DNA of 64,000 nucleotides from Achromobacter piechaudii NBRC 102461 (GTDB taxonomy: Bacteria > Pseudomonadota > Gammaproteobacteria > Burkholderiales > Burkholderiaceae_B): assembly GCF_001571245.1 (NCBI RefSeq), contig NZ_BCTK01000014.1:1-64000 (forward strand), read 5' to 3'. The translations under genes were made by a program, and so were the position numbers. Shown here piece after piece: positions 8,875-18,639 of the stretch. Position 1 is the stretch's first letter. Each line of letters opens with the position of its first letter. The notes under the pieces were generated by a model. It saw only the letters and a list, made by a program, of their open reading frames with translations, made no database searches and was not told the DNA's origin.

Positions 8875-9623
8875 TGATGGCTTCCCAACGATAGGCCCAG
8901 CAACCGCGTCTGTAGCGCGTCGTCTTGCGCGAGCGCCTGCATGCCGCCCGCGTGGACGACGCGGCCGTTATCCATGACGGCGACGTGGTCCCCGACGAGG
9001 CGGGCAAAGTTGAAGTTCTGCTCGACCAGCAAAATGGTCGTGGACGCTTGTTTGAGTTCGATGAAGGCGTCAATCATGTTCTGAATGATGGCGGGCGCCA
9101 GGCCTTTGCTGGGCTCGTCGATCAACAACAGGCGGCGCGGTTCGATGATGGCGCGCGCAACCGCAAGCATCTGCTTCTGTCCGCCCGACAGCTTGCCCGC
9201 GGGATGTAGCCAGAATTTCTTCAGCGCGGGGAAGAAGCCGAATATCCATTCCAGGCGCGTCGTATCCAGCTGGTCCGCGTTTCTGGCCTGGCGCGCGGCC
9301 AGCAGGATGTTTTCCTTGACCGACAGGTCGGCGAAGATGCCCATGTTCTCGGGCACGTAGGCCATGCCCATGCGCGCCATGTCGGGCGGCGATTTGCGCG
9401 AGCCCGGCCCACCGATATCCGCCCCGTCAAACCGGATCTGGCCTTGCGACGCACGCCACAGTCCCATGATGGTGCGCAGCGTCGTCGTCTTGCCGGCTCC
9501 GTTGCGGCCCAGCAGCATGGTGACGGCGGCGGCCGGTACGGCAAGATCCACCCCGTGCAGGATGTGATAAGCGCCGATGTGCGTGTGTACGTCTTGCAGT
9601 TCAAGCAGCAGGGGCGCGCTCAT
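8871..9623 (-). CDS. livF: ABC transporter ATP-binding protein LivF
   Basis: Cytoplasmic ATPase energising the LivHM permease. Walker A GRNGAGKTT (about residue 39), signature LSGGQKQML and Walker B LLLIDEPSKGL are intact; 250 aa. It overlaps livG by four bases (ATGA) and livH by four bases, so subunit stoichiometry is probably set by coupled translation. Confidence 0.9.
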   Translation of the reverse strand: MSAPLLLELQDVHTHIGAYHILHGVDLAVPAAAVTMLLGRNGAGKTTTLRTIMGLWRASQGQIRFDGADIGGPGSRKSPPDMARMGMAYVPENMGIFADLSVKENILLAARQARNADQLDTTRLEWIFGFFPALKKFWLHPAGKLSGGQKQMLAVARAIIEPRRLLLIDEPSKGLAPAIIQNMIDAFIELKQASTTILLVEQNFNFARLVGDHVAVMDNGRVVHAGGMQALAQDDALQTRLLGLSLGSHQ

Positions 9624-10390
9624 GCCGGTGTCTCCGTGGGCGCGACGCCCAGGTACGCCTGCTGCACGATGGGCGAGGCGATGACGGCGGCGGGTTCGCC
9701 ATCGGCCATCAGCTGGCCGTTGTGCAGCACGACGATGCGGTCGGCCAGTTCGCGAACCACGTCCATTTTGTGTTCGACGAGCAATATCGTTTTTGAAGGA
9801 TCGTTCTTGATTTCGCGGATCAGGTCCAGCACCACGGGCACGTCGTCCACGCTCATGCCGGCCGTGGGCTCGTCGAACATGAACACCTGCGGTTCCAGGG
9901 CGATCAGCATCGCGATCTCCAGCTTGCGCTGGTCTCCGTGCGGCAGGTCGGCGGCGGCCTGGTCGCGGCGCGCCATCAGGCGCGTCCGCTCCAGCAACGC
10001 ATCGGCGCGCGCCAGCAGCTGGCGGTCGTCGTCCCAGACGCGCCAGAAGCGGATCTGGCGCCAGCTCATGCCTTGCTGGCGGGACTGCAACGCCAGCCGA
10101 ACGTTCTCGTGCACGGTCAATCGGGGAAACAGCTGCGTCAGCTGGAAGGCGCGGCCCAGGCCGGCGTGCATGCGTGCGGGGGCCGACAGCGAGGTCAGGT
10201 CACGGCCATTGAGCCTGACCGAACCGGCGCTGGCGCGCAGTTGGCCCGAGATCAGGTTGAAGTAGGTGGTCTTGCCCGCGCCATTCGGCCCGACGATGGC
10301 CGTCAGCGTGCCGGGTGTGTAGCGGCAGCTGACGTCGTTGACGGCCACGTGCCCGCCGAAGCGGATGGTGAGCGATTGCGTTTCCAGCAT
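9620..10390 (-). CDS. livG: ABC transporter ATP-binding protein LivG
   Basis: Second ATPase; 256 aa. Walker A GPNGAGKTT and Walker B VFMFDEPTAGMS are clear. The ABC signature reads LPHGDQRKLE, with H in place of the first G; this is a normal variation in the LivG/UrtD branch and not inactivation. It lies between the binding-protein gene (15-bp gap) and livF. Confidence 0.9.
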   Translation of the reverse strand: MLETQSLTIRFGGHVAVNDVSCRYTPGTLTAIVGPNGAGKTTYFNLISGQLRASAGSVRLNGRDLTSLSAPARMHAGLGRAFQLTQLFPRLTVHENVRLALQSRQQGMSWRQIRFWRVWDDDRQLLARADALLERTRLMARRDQAAADLPHGDQRKLEIAMLIALEPQVFMFDEPTAGMSVDDVPVVLDLIREIKNDPSKTILLVEHKMDVVRELADRIVVLHNGQLMADGEPAAVIASPIVQQAYLGVAPTETPA

Positions 10391-10405
10391 TGCGGCAACC
10401 GGCCT

Positions 10406-11578
10406 TCAGCGCTTGTTCTGGATTGGCACGTTCATCTGATCCGGCGTGATTTCCTTGACCAGATCCTGCACGGCCCACGGCACCGACGGGTCGTTCTTGA
10501 TGCGGAAGTGGTACATGGATTGCATGGCCTGGTGGTCCTCGGGCCGGAAGGTCATCTTGCCTTTGGGCGTGTCAAAGCTCATGCCTTCCATCGCTTTGAT
10601 CAGCTTGTCGGTGTCGGAGTCGCCGGCCGTCTTGTTCAGCGCCGCCACGATGGCGATGCCGGACGACATGCCGCCAGCGGTGAAGAAGTCGGGCGGTTGG
10701 CCGTAGCGCTTCTGGTGTTCGGCGACCAGCCAGTCATTGATCGGGTTCTTCGGGATGCCGTAGTAGTAATACGTGGCGCCCTCCATGCCGGCCAGGGATT
10801 TCAGCGGTGTCATGGCGGCCAGCGTGTTGCCGCCCGTGGCGATTTCGATGCCGAAGCGCTTGGGATCCAGGTCGGCGATCTTGAACGGGTTGCCCGCGCC
10901 CGCCCACAGGATGAAGATGATCTTGCGGCCCGGCTTGTCCTTCAATGCGTCGAACAGGCGCTGCGCCCCGGCGGTGAAGTCGGTGGCGTTGGCGGGCAGG
11001 TATTCCTCGTGCACGATCTTGGCGTTCTTGAGCGCGCCTTTGAAAGCCTTCACGCCATCGCGGCCAAAGGCGTAGTCTTGCGCCAGCATGGCGATGGACG
11101 TGCCGGCCTGGTCGAAGGCGACCGCGTTGGCGATGGCGTCCTGCGACGAATTGCGGCCGGTGCGGAAGATGTACTTGTTCCACTTTTCGCCCGTGATCGA
11201 ATCGGCTACGGCGGGCTCGACCAGCAAGATCTTTTCGTACTCTTCGGCGATGGGCAGCATTGCCAGCGCGACACCCGACGAGGTCGGGCCCACGGCGATG
11301 TCTGCGTTGTCATCGGCATAGGCGGAAGCCAACTGCGCGCGCGCCACGTCCGGCTTGCCCTGGTTGTCCTTTTCGATGACGCGTATCTTGCGGCCGGCGA
11401 CGGTCATGGTGCCTTGCGTGGCGTATTCCAGGCCCAGCATCAGACCGTTCTGCGTCTGCTTGGCATAGGCCTCCAGCGGTCCGGTCTTGTCATAGACATG
11501 GGCCACGACGAAATCCTTGGCGACAGCCGCCGAGCTCATGCAAAGCGCCGCAAGCGCGGCAAGCAATATGCGATTCAT
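10406..11578 (-). CDS. livK: ABC transporter periplasmic substrate-binding protein (LivK family)
   Basis: Captures the substrate in the periplasm for the LivHMGF transporter. Start at 11578 chosen: ATG follows AGGAGA at good spacing and opens a clean signal peptide (MNRILLAALAALCMSSAAVA). Mature type-I periplasmic-binding fold with VAHVYDKTGPLEAYAKQ and the GPTSSGVALAM segment. 390 aa, family-typical. Ligand unknown; an upstream hydrolase in the same operon suggests an ester, amide or related organic acid. Confidence 0.88.
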   Translation of the reverse strand: MNRILLAALAALCMSSAAVAKDFVVAHVYDKTGPLEAYAKQTQNGLMLGLEYATQGTMTVAGRKIRVIEKDNQGKPDVARAQLASAYADDNADIAVGPTSSGVALAMLPIAEEYEKILLVEPAVADSITGEKWNKYIFRTGRNSSQDAIANAVAFDQAGTSIAMLAQDYAFGRDGVKAFKGALKNAKIVHEEYLPANATDFTAGAQRLFDALKDKPGRKIIFILWAGAGNPFKIADLDPKRFGIEIATGGNTLAAMTPLKSLAGMEGATYYYYGIPKNPINDWLVAEHQKRYGQPPDFFTAGGMSSGIAIVAALNKTAGDSDTDKLIKAMEGMSFDTPKGKMTFRPEDHQAMQSMYHFRIKNDPSVPWAVQDLVKEITPDQMNVPIQNKR

Positions 11579-11591
11579 GGGAAGTCTCCTG

Positions 11592-12491
11592 TTATGAGTG
11601 GGTCTGCGCGTTCGCCGTGTGGTCCGGCGTGGCAAGGAATTGGCGGATGGCGTCGATCTGCGGTGCTACGTTCAGCGCGGGGGCGTGGCCGCAGTTGGGA
11701 AAGTCGATGCGTTGCGCGCGCGGGCCGCGCTGCGTCATTGCATGGGCGACCTCGGGCAACAGCAGGTCGGATTCGGCGCCGCGCAACAGCAACAGCGGCA
11801 TGCGCAGCGTGTCATAACCGCTCCAGCGCTGGTAGTCGTCGGGATGATGCGTGAACTGGCCGACGATGGCCGGGTCGTAGTGCGCCGTGATGCGGCCGTC
11901 GGGCAGCCGGCGTACCGAGGTTTCCGTCATGCGGCGCCATTGTTCGTCGCTCTGCCAGCCGTAGGGCTTGTAGGCCACGCGCAGCCAGGCTTCGAGTTCG
12001 GTGACGGTGTCGAACGCTGGCGGACTGCCCGCATACGCCAGGATGCGTTCGATGGCGGCGGCGGGCAGCTCGGGGCCGATGTCGTTGACCACCAGGTGCG
12101 AGATCCGGTCGCGCAAGGTCGTGGCGGCGGCGTGCATGCCGGTGGCTCCGCCCATCGACGTGCCCACCCAGCGCATGCGATCGATCGACAGGCCATCGGC
12201 CAGCGCGCGCGCCAGCCGTGCATAGAAGTCCAGTTGGTATTCCGCAGCGGGATCGGGGCTCCATTGCGACAGGCCGCGTCCGATCGTATCGGGGCAGATG
12301 ATGCGGTAGTCGCTGGCGAGCGCGCAGGCGAGCTCATCGAAGTCGCGCCCGGTGCGGGCGAGCCCATGCCACATGATGACGGGTGGTGCGTCGGCCGCTC
12401 CCCATTCCATGTAGTGCAGTTCGCGGCCCTCGCAGCGCAGATAGCGCGAGATCGGCGCCAAGCGCGCGGCCGTTGCAGGCGCGTTTGCCAT
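11592..12491 (-). CDS. Alpha/beta hydrolase
   Basis: 299 aa, cytoplasmic. Nucleophile elbow GTSMGG, acid in RGAESDLLLP and base in NCGHAP complete the Ser-Asp-His triad; the oxyanion motif WHGLARTGRDFD is near the N-terminus. Start at 12491 chosen for GGAGGAG just upstream. First gene of the operon with livKGFHM (13-bp gap), so it probably processes the imported compound. Substrate unknown. Confidence 0.85.
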   Translation of the reverse strand: MANAPATAARLAPISRYLRCEGRELHYMEWGAADAPPVIMWHGLARTGRDFDELACALASDYRIICPDTIGRGLSQWSPDPAAEYQLDFYARLARALADGLSIDRMRWVGTSMGGATGMHAAATTLRDRISHLVVNDIGPELPAAAIERILAYAGSPPAFDTVTELEAWLRVAYKPYGWQSDEQWRRMTETSVRRLPDGRITAHYDPAIVGQFTHHPDDYQRWSGYDTLRMPLLLLRGAESDLLLPEVAHAMTQRGPRAQRIDFPNCGHAPALNVAPQIDAIRQFLATPDHTANAQTHS

Positions 12492-12652
12492 GAGTCTCCT
12501 CCCGGGTTGTCCAGGTTGTGTGCTTATCGGGCTGACTATAGACTTGCGCCAGAAGCCATCACAATGCGCCGGCCGCCCCAGAGCAGGGTGAGTCAACAAG
12601 TTGTAGACGCAAGATCAATTTGCGCTTCTTGCCGCGACCAGGAGACCGCGCC

Positions 12653-13612
12653 ATGCCCGATACGCAGTTCGCCATCTCGGCCACCGCCGGCGCTGATGGG
12701 CGCGAGCAATGGCGCGCCGCCTTGTCCGACGCGTTCGGCCCATTCGAAGTGCATCGCGGTGCGCCGGCGCACTTCGCCGGCCACGTCCGCTATGCGCGCC
12801 GCGCCAGCCTGCAATTCAACGACCTGCACTATCAGGGACAGAAGCTGGAACGCACTGCGGGCAATGTGTCGCGGCTGGACCAGGAGTTCTACACGTTCGG
12901 CCTGCCGCTGGCGGGACCGCTGGCCGTGCAGCAGCAGGGCCGGGAGTTCCAGGTCGAACCCGGTTGCGTGTACCTGATGAACCAGAGCCTGCCGTATCAG
13001 GCGACGGCATTGGGGGCGTCGGGGTACCGCAGCCTGAGCGTGTCCTTTCCACGCAGCGCGCTGTCGCAGCGCGACTCCCGGATCGGCGCGTTCTACAAGC
13101 TTCGCGTGGATGACGGATCGCCGCGTGGCGCCATGCTGGCCAGCTACATGGATCATCTGTTCAAGGGTATGGGCGGCTGGTCGGATACGGAAGTGACCGA
13201 GCTGGGCGAACGTCTGATCGATCTGATCGTGCTGTTTCTGGTGCAACCCGGGCAGGGGCATGCGTCCGAGTCGGACAGCAGCGTCACCTTGGCGCACCGC
13301 CAGCGCGTGCTGGCCTACATGCGCCAGCATCTGGCGGACCCGGCGTTGTCGCCGCAGCAGGTGGCGCAGGGCTGCGGCATCTCGGTCGCGTACCTGCATC
13401 GCATCCTGCGAGCGGGCGGGCTGTCGGCGGAGTCCTTCATCTTTGACCAGCGTCTGGACAAGTGCCGCGAGCTGTTGCTCAGTCCGCTGCATCGGCACCG
13501 CAGCATCGCGGAGCTGGCGTACCAGGTGGGGTTTTCGCATCCGTCCCATTTCAGCCGCTTGTTCAAGCACCGATTCGGCATGACGCCTCGGGACATGCGC
13601 GCGCGCGGATAA
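12653..13612 (+). CDS. AraC-family transcriptional regulator
   Basis: 319 aa. The N-terminal half is a cupin-like sensor domain of the FeaR/AraC_binding_2 kind (ends about residue 190). The C-terminal 100 residues hold two helix-turn-helix units (SPQQVAQGCGISVAYLHRIL and IAELAYQVGFSHPSHFSRLF). AGGAG at 12640-12644 sets the start. It is divergent from the hydrolase-liv operon with 161 bp between starts, so it is the likely activator of that operon in response to the substrate or a product. Confidence 0.88.
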   Translation: MPDTQFAISATAGADGREQWRAALSDAFGPFEVHRGAPAHFAGHVRYARRASLQFNDLHYQGQKLERTAGNVSRLDQEFYTFGLPLAGPLAVQQQGREFQVEPGCVYLMNQSLPYQATALGASGYRSLSVSFPRSALSQRDSRIGAFYKLRVDDGSPRGAMLASYMDHLFKGMGGWSDTEVTELGERLIDLIVLFLVQPGQGHASESDSSVTLAHRQRVLAYMRQHLADPALSPQQVAQGCGISVAYLHRILRAGGLSAESFIFDQRLDKCRELLLSPLHRHRSIAELAYQVGFSHPSHFSRLFKHRFGMTPRDMRARG

Positions 13613-13614
13613 AA

Positions 13615-13643
13615 AAAGCGGCTCACTGATCGTGAGCCGCTTT
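13615..13643. terminator. Bidirectional terminator
   Basis: Twelve-base arms AAAGCGGCTCAC/GTGAGCCGCTTT with a five-base loop, flanked by an A-run on one side and TTTG on the other. It separates the convergent AraC gene and the phosphoesterase gene. Confidence 0.85.
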
Positions 13644-13666
13644 GCCTTCAGACCCGCCAGCCGGGC

Positions 13667-15835
13667 TTAGAACGGCGAGGGCTGATTGGACAGGTTGACA
13701 ATGCTGTTGCTCGTCAGGTCCAGACGGATATGCTCCGACGGCGCGCCGGCCGCCAGTTTCAGCATGATGGCCATCAGGGGCTTGAAGCGCGCCTTGAAAA
13801 GATCGGCCAGCGTGCTGGCGTTGCTGACGCTGTTGCCATTCATCTGCACTGCCGAGTTGGTCTGGGCCAGCGCAAGCGCCAGCAGCTTGTACTGATTGGC
13901 GCGCTGGGCCGGGATGTCGGCGAACGCCAGGTCGCCCGCGTTGGCGATGCGCACGAAGTCACCGGCCATGTCCAGGGCCTTCCATTGCGCGAAGTCCGAT
14001 AGCTGCATGCCGTTGGCTTGCGCCAGGGCCTGCGCGCGGCTTTGCGCGTCGGCCAGGTTGCCGGCATAGGCCGCGTTGGCGGCGCCGCTGCCTCCGCCTT
14101 CCGCCAGGCACGCGAAGAATGCCGGCGTCAGATTGTTCTGATTGCCGGTGTTGGCCAGTTCCTTGAGCGTGACGGTGGTTTGCAGCTGCGACAGCGTCAA
14201 GAGGTCGGCGCCGGTCAGCGGGCTCTTGACCAGTTCGCGCATTTCGCAGCGCCAGTCATCGTTGAGCAGGCGCAGGCGCACCAGTTCGCTCATGTAGCGA
14301 TAGGTGAAGTCGCCATAGTCCTTGGCGTCCAGGATCGAGACGTCCCAGCGCGGGGGCGTGGTGTAGGCGTTTTCGGCACGGTACAGGTCGAACAGTTCGT
14401 CAAAGCGCGGCACCTTGTCCAGGCGGATGGTCTGCACTTCGATCTGGTCGGCGCTTTGCAGCGTCATCAGCTTGTAGGCCGGCACGTAAGCGGCCATGGA
14501 CGGCGCCTGGATGTTGAACAGCGCCGTGTCGCCGCCGTAGTTGCGCGCCGCCATGTCGTTAAAGTGCATGTGGCCGCCCACGTGTACTTTCAGCCCAGTC
14601 TCGGCCAGCGCACGCGTGGTGTTCTCTGCGGGGCGACGGACCATCTGCATCTTGTTGGCGCCCAGCAGTGCTTCGATGTCGTCCGACGCGCCATTGAAGA
14701 ATTCCGTCATCGGAAAGTGGCTGAACGCGATCACCTGCTTGCCCTGCGCCTTGCCGCGCGCGACGACGTCGGTCAGCCATTTGATGACGTGGGCCTTGTG
14801 CGTGAGCATCTTGTTGTAGCCCTGGTCGCCCGAGCCGGTGAAGTCGTTCGCGCCCATGCCTGTAGGCACATAGACGTTGGCGTCGATGCCGACCAGCCAG
14901 ACACCCTTGACGGGCTCGACCACGTAGGACGTGTCGGGCACCATCTTGCACAAGGTGTAGTTCTGCGGCTTGTTCGGGCCACCCGTGCCTTCGGCGCAGA
15001 TCTCGTACTGGCGGTTGACCCAGTTGGCTTGCGACAGGGCCGTTTCATATTCGTAGTCTTCGTACTTGTACGTGCTGTACGGCGTTTCGTAATAGACGTT
15101 TTGCGGCTGCGGCATGAAGCCATGCTGCTTGAGCGCGTCGGTGATGCCGGCGTAACCCATGTGCAGCACTTCTTCGGTGCAATACGTGTTGCCGATGCGC
15201 GCCCAGTCGCCGCTGTAAGGCGTGCTGCATGCAGTGTTGCCGCCACGGCTGTAGATGGGCTGCGAGAAACCGATGGCGCCGCTGACCGGGTCCAGGCCCA
15301 GGTAGTCGCTCTTGCCGGCGGCCTGGTTGAACGGGCGGTTGGGGTCATGATTGCCGGGCGCAGCGAAGAACTGGATGCCGTGCTTCTTCGAATAGTCATC
15401 CATGATCTTGACCAGGCCGCGCATGTGCACGGGTTGGCCGTCGTCGGAGAAGTCTCCCGGCAACGCGATGAGCTTCACGCCGCGCTTGGCGGCGTCATCC
15501 AGTGCGGCCAGGAAGGCGAAGTAGTTTTCGTTGAACAGCCGGGTCGACGTGAGTTGCGCGTACATCGTCCGGATGGTGGCGTTGTCGCCATGCTTCGGAT
15601 TGGGGATGCCGGGAAACGAGCCATCCTTGAAGTCGGCATAGACGTCGTGGAAGTGGATGTCGGGCATGAACGCAACTTGCACGGGGGCGGGCGGTGCGAC
15701 GGGCGTTTCGGCGGCGGGTGGCGGCGTCGGGGCGACCGGGGTGTTGTCGTTGTCATCGTCGCCGCCGCAAGCGGCGAGCAAGGCCACGAGAGAGGCGACG
15801 CCTGCCGTGCGGGCAAAGCGGGAAAGGGCGTTCAT
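13667..15835 (-). CDS. Metallophosphoesterase lipoprotein
   Basis: 722 aa. A lipobox (LVALLAAC, Cys about residue 23) followed by a Gly/Asp then Pro/Val linker marks an envelope lipoprotein. Calcineurin-type metal motifs appear in order: DIHFHD, GDFSDD, GNHDPN, SHFPM and GGHMHF. A 250-residue C-terminal region has no motif I recognise. Start at 15835 chosen (AGGACA upstream); an earlier in-frame start would break the signal peptide. The phosphate ester hydrolysed is unknown. Confidence 0.8.
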   Translation of the reverse strand: MNALSRFARTAGVASLVALLAACGGDDDNDNTPVAPTPPPAAETPVAPPAPVQVAFMPDIHFHDVYADFKDGSFPGIPNPKHGDNATIRTMYAQLTSTRLFNENYFAFLAALDDAAKRGVKLIALPGDFSDDGQPVHMRGLVKIMDDYSKKHGIQFFAAPGNHDPNRPFNQAAGKSDYLGLDPVSGAIGFSQPIYSRGGNTACSTPYSGDWARIGNTYCTEEVLHMGYAGITDALKQHGFMPQPQNVYYETPYSTYKYEDYEYETALSQANWVNRQYEICAEGTGGPNKPQNYTLCKMVPDTSYVVEPVKGVWLVGIDANVYVPTGMGANDFTGSGDQGYNKMLTHKAHVIKWLTDVVARGKAQGKQVIAFSHFPMTEFFNGASDDIEALLGANKMQMVRRPAENTTRALAETGLKVHVGGHMHFNDMAARNYGGDTALFNIQAPSMAAYVPAYKLMTLQSADQIEVQTIRLDKVPRFDELFDLYRAENAYTTPPRWDVSILDAKDYGDFTYRYMSELVRLRLLNDDWRCEMRELVKSPLTGADLLTLSQLQTTVTLKELANTGNQNNLTPAFFACLAEGGGSGAANAAYAGNLADAQSRAQALAQANGMQLSDFAQWKALDMAGDFVRIANAGDLAFADIPAQRANQYKLLALALAQTNSAVQMNGNSVSNASTLADLFKARFKPLMAIMLKLAAGAPSEHIRLDLTSNSIVNLSNQPSPF

Positions 15836-15963
15836 TGCGCGTACATGTCCTGAAAAGTGGGTCGGCAGCGCCGGGTGCAAGGTCAGCTGCCTGTCAGCGA
15901 GGCGCAATGGTGGCCAAGGCCCATGACAGCATCATGAAACGCGCCGCTTTTGCGGGACGAAAA

Positions 15964-15985
15964 AAAAGCCCCTTGCGGGGCTTTT
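15964..15985 (-). terminator. Terminator for aldehyde dehydrogenase gene
   Basis: Nine-base arms AAAAGCCCC/GGGGCTTTT with a TTGC loop (GCAA on the minus strand) and seven T on the minus strand. It sits 21 bases after the aldehyde dehydrogenase stop codon. Confidence 0.88.
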
Positions 15986-16005
15986 GGTCTGACGGCCGGG
16001 GCCGA

Positions 16006-17433
16006 TCAGATGTGCGTGATGAATTTCGTGACGAGGTAGCCGTCGAACGTTTCCAGGCCGCCTTCGCTGCCGATGCCGCTGTCCTTGATGCCGCCGAAGG
16101 GCGTCTCGGCCAGCGCGCTGCCGAAGTGGTTGATGTTGACCATGCCGGCTTCCAGGCCGTTGGAGACCTTGGTGGCGGTCTTCAGCGAATTGGTGAAGAC
16201 GTAGGACGACAGGCCGAACGGCAGGCTGTTGGCGCGACGCAGGACTTCGTCGGTGTCCTTGAAACGCACCACCGGCGCGACGGGGCCGAAGGGCTCTTCG
16301 GTCATCAGCATCGAGTTGTCGGGCAGGTCGGTCACGACCGTGGGGGCGAAGAAGAAGCCCTTGCGGTCCAGCGGGCCGCCGCCGACGACGACCTTGCCGC
16401 CATGCTTCTTGGCGTCGTCGATGAAGGCGCTCATCGCGGGCACGCGGCGTTCATGCGCGAGCGGGCCCATGTCGGTGCCGGCTTCCAGGCCGTCGCCGAC
16501 CTTGATGTTCTTGAGCACGTCGGAGAAGCGCGCCAGGAACTGTTCGTAGGCGCCTTCCTGCACATAGAAGCGGGTCGGCGACACGCAGACCTGACCAGCG
16601 TTGCGCACCTTGAACTTGGCCAGCATTTCAGCGGCGCGGTCGATGTCGGCGTCGTCGAACACCAACACGGGCGAATGGCCGCCCAGTTCCATCGTGACGC
16701 GCTTCATGTGCGCGCCGGCCAGCGCGGCCAGTTGCTTGCCCACCGGCACGGAACCGGTGAACGACACCTTGCGCACGATCGGCGAACGGATCAGGTAGTC
16801 GGAGATCTTGGCGGGCTCGCCCCAGACGATGTTCAGGCAGCCCTTGGGCAAGCCGGCGTCGTGGAACATGCGTGCGATCGCCATGACGGCGCTGGGCGAA
16901 TCTTCCGGGCCCTTGAGCACGACAGTGCAACCGGCGCCGAGCGCGGCGGCGATCTTGCGGATGGCCTGGTTGTACGGGAAGTTCCAGGGCGTGAACGCGG
17001 CGCAGACGCCGATGGGTTCACGCACGACGAACTGGCGCACGTCCGGGTTGCGGGGCGGGACCACGCGGCCGTAGATGCGGCGGCATTCTTCGGCGTGCCA
17101 ATCGGCGTGCTCGGCGCAAGAGGTGACTTCGCCGACAGCTTCGGCCAGCGGCTTGCCCTGGTCCAGCGTCATGTTGCGGCCGATTTCCTTGGCGCGCTCG
17201 CGGGACAGCGTGGCGACCTTGCGCAGGATGGCCGAACGATCCATCGGAGAAGATTTCTTCCACGATTCGAATGCGCGCTGGGCGGCGGCTAGCGCACGGT
17301 CCAGATCCGCTTCGGTTGCGTGAGGCAGCTGGCCGAGCACTTCAAGCGTGGCCGGGTTGATGACGTCCTGGGTGCGCCTACCCTCGCCGGAGATGAATTC
17401 GCCGTCGATATACAGCGCCAACTGTTCATACAT
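16006..17433 (-). CDS. NAD(P)-dependent aldehyde dehydrogenase
   Basis: 475 aa, cytoplasmic, oxidises an aldehyde to the acid. Catalytic Cys283 is in NAGQVCVSP and the general-base Glu249 in TMELGGHSP; the cofactor loop [12 protein letters not shown] is present, as is PWNFPYNQ. Overall closest to the succinate-semialdehyde/GabD branch, but the substrate is not fixed by these motifs. Start 17433 chosen: longer frames add a compositionally odd 52 residues, and AAGGAAAG precedes this ATG. Confidence 0.85.
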   Translation of the reverse strand: MYEQLALYIDGEFISGEGRRTQDVINPATLEVLGQLPHATEADLDRALAAAQRAFESWKKSSPMDRSAILRKVATLSRERAKEIGRNMTLDQGKPLAEAVGEVTSCAEHADWHAEECRRIYGRVVPPRNPDVRQFVVREPIGVCAAFTPWNFPYNQAIRKIAAALGAGCTVVLKGPEDSPSAVMAIARMFHDAGLPKGCLNIVWGEPAKISDYLIRSPIVRKVSFTGSVPVGKQLAALAGAHMKRVTMELGGHSPVLVFDDADIDRAAEMLAKFKVRNAGQVCVSPTRFYVQEGAYEQFLARFSDVLKNIKVGDGLEAGTDMGPLAHERRVPAMSAFIDDAKKHGGKVVVGGGPLDRKGFFFAPTVVTDLPDNSMLMTEEPFGPVAPVVRFKDTDEVLRRANSLPFGLSSYVFTNSLKTATKVSNGLEAGMVNINHFGSALAETPFGGIKDSGIGSEGGLETFDGYLVTKFITHI

Positions 17434-17588
17434 GCCTGTCTTTCCTTGCGAAATAGGAGTGGAGTGCGATCGCGTCGCCCACGCCAGTCTAAACCAGCTT
17501 GCGCGCGGCGGGGAGGTCCAATCTGCCCCGCCGGATTGGAGCCAATCGATGGGGCCAAGCCTTGCAAGCCCGTGCCGGCTTCTACACA

Positions 17589-18377
17589 ATGAGCCATCCT
17601 AGGCAGCCTGATTACATACCCATCGTGCAACCCGTTGACGCGCTTACCGGCAACAAGCCCAGCCTGTATTCCCGCTTGCTGTTTCGCTTCATCGATTGGC
17701 TGCGCCAACGCATTGCGCGGGCGTCATTGGTGGGCGACAAGCCGATTTTCCAGAATGCCCAGTTTCCCTGGATCCCTGAACTTGAAGCGCGCACACCGGC
17801 CATCCGCGCCGAGCTCACGGAACTGCTGACCGAGCGTCAGAACCTGCCCGCTTTCCACGAGATCTCCCCCGACGTCGGCATGATCACGTCCGACGATCAA
17901 TGGAAGACATTCCTTTTCATGGGATACGGGCTGCGTTCCGAGCGCAACCTGGCGCGCTGCCCCGAAACCGCGCGGGCGCTTCTGGGCATACCGGGGGTGC
18001 GCAGCGCGTTCTTCTCCATCCTGGAACCGGGCAAGCGGATTCCGCTCCATACCGGTCCCTACAACGGCGTCCTGCGGCTGCACCTGGGCCTGGTCGTGCC
18101 CGAGCCTGCCGAGCGTTGCTGGATCGAGGTTGGCGGGGAGCGGTACAACTGGCAGGAAGGGCAGGCCGTAGTGTTCGACGATCTTTATCCACATCAGGTG
18201 CACAACGACACGCCGGGGCTGCGCGCCGTGTTGTTCGTCGACTTTGAGAGGCCTTGCCGGATTCCGGTAAAATGGCTGAATCGCCTGGTGCTCAGAGCGG
18301 CCCCGTTCACGGACGAAATCCGTCGCGGCAAAGCCAATCATGACGCCTGGGAGAAGGCCTACTACCGCCAGAAATAA
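17589..18377 (+). CDS. Aspartyl/asparaginyl beta-hydroxylase family protein, LpxO-like
   Basis: Fe(II)/2-oxoglutarate dioxygenase, 262 aa. The family core [18 protein letters not shown] (about residues 155-172) and the distal histidine in [10 protein letters not shown] are present, with a conserved Arg downstream ([13 protein letters not shown]). In Bordetella and Salmonella this family includes LpxO, which 2-hydroxylates lipid A acyl chains; that role is inferred. An amphipathic N-terminal helix ([12 protein letters not shown]) could touch the membrane. The start lacks a clear Shine-Dalgarno. Divergent from the aldehyde dehydrogenase. Confidence 0.75.
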   Translation: MSHPRQPDYIPIVQPVDALTGNKPSLYSRLLFRFIDWLRQRIARASLVGDKPIFQNAQFPWIPELEARTPAIRAELTELLTERQNLPAFHEISPDVGMITSDDQWKTFLFMGYGLRSERNLARCPETARALLGIPGVRSAFFSILEPGKRIPLHTGPYNGVLRLHLGLVVPEPAERCWIEVGGERYNWQEGQAVVFDDLYPHQVHNDTPGLRAVLFVDFERPCRIPVKWLNRLVLRAAPFTDEIRRGKANHDAWEKAYYRQK

Positions 18378-18449
18378 GGGGGCAGATAGGCCGCAAACGT
18401 TCCCCACATAGGGGAGCGTGGTCTTTTGTGCGTCATTCCAACAAAGTAC

Positions 18450-18478
18450 TTGCGCTCAAAATTTAACCACGCTAGAAT
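18450..18478 (+). promoter_or_regulatory. Sigma-70 promoter for the spc operon (rplN)
   Basis: TTGCGC (18450-18455), exactly 17 bp, TAGAAT (18473-18478). Transcription would start near 18485 and leave a leader of about 280 nt before rplN. This promoter substitutes for the S10 read-through lost by the 13-kb insertion. A weak CCCC/GGGG hairpin (18401-18414) lies upstream. Confidence 0.7.
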
Positions 18479-18639
18479 GATCAGCTTTCCCAGATTGTCG
18501 ATTGAGTTAAGGAAGAACTAGCCCCGGGCATTAGCCTTCAAGCTGGCTTTCGAATTCATCGAGTTGGGGGAATACCCGCAGGATTTCAACCCAGGGTCGT
18601 TGCGTTGCCAACCAGTTGCAGAGGTAGAGCGAAAGCTTT

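Noticed and set aside
9620-10390. Inactive LivG because of the odd ABC signature
   Set aside because: LPHGDQR is normal variation in the LivG/UrtD branch; Walker motifs intact.
5600-18450. Genomic island or transposon as cause of the S10-spc split
   Set aside because: No integrase, transposase, tRNA or flanking direct repeat seen; genes are housekeeping-like in composition.
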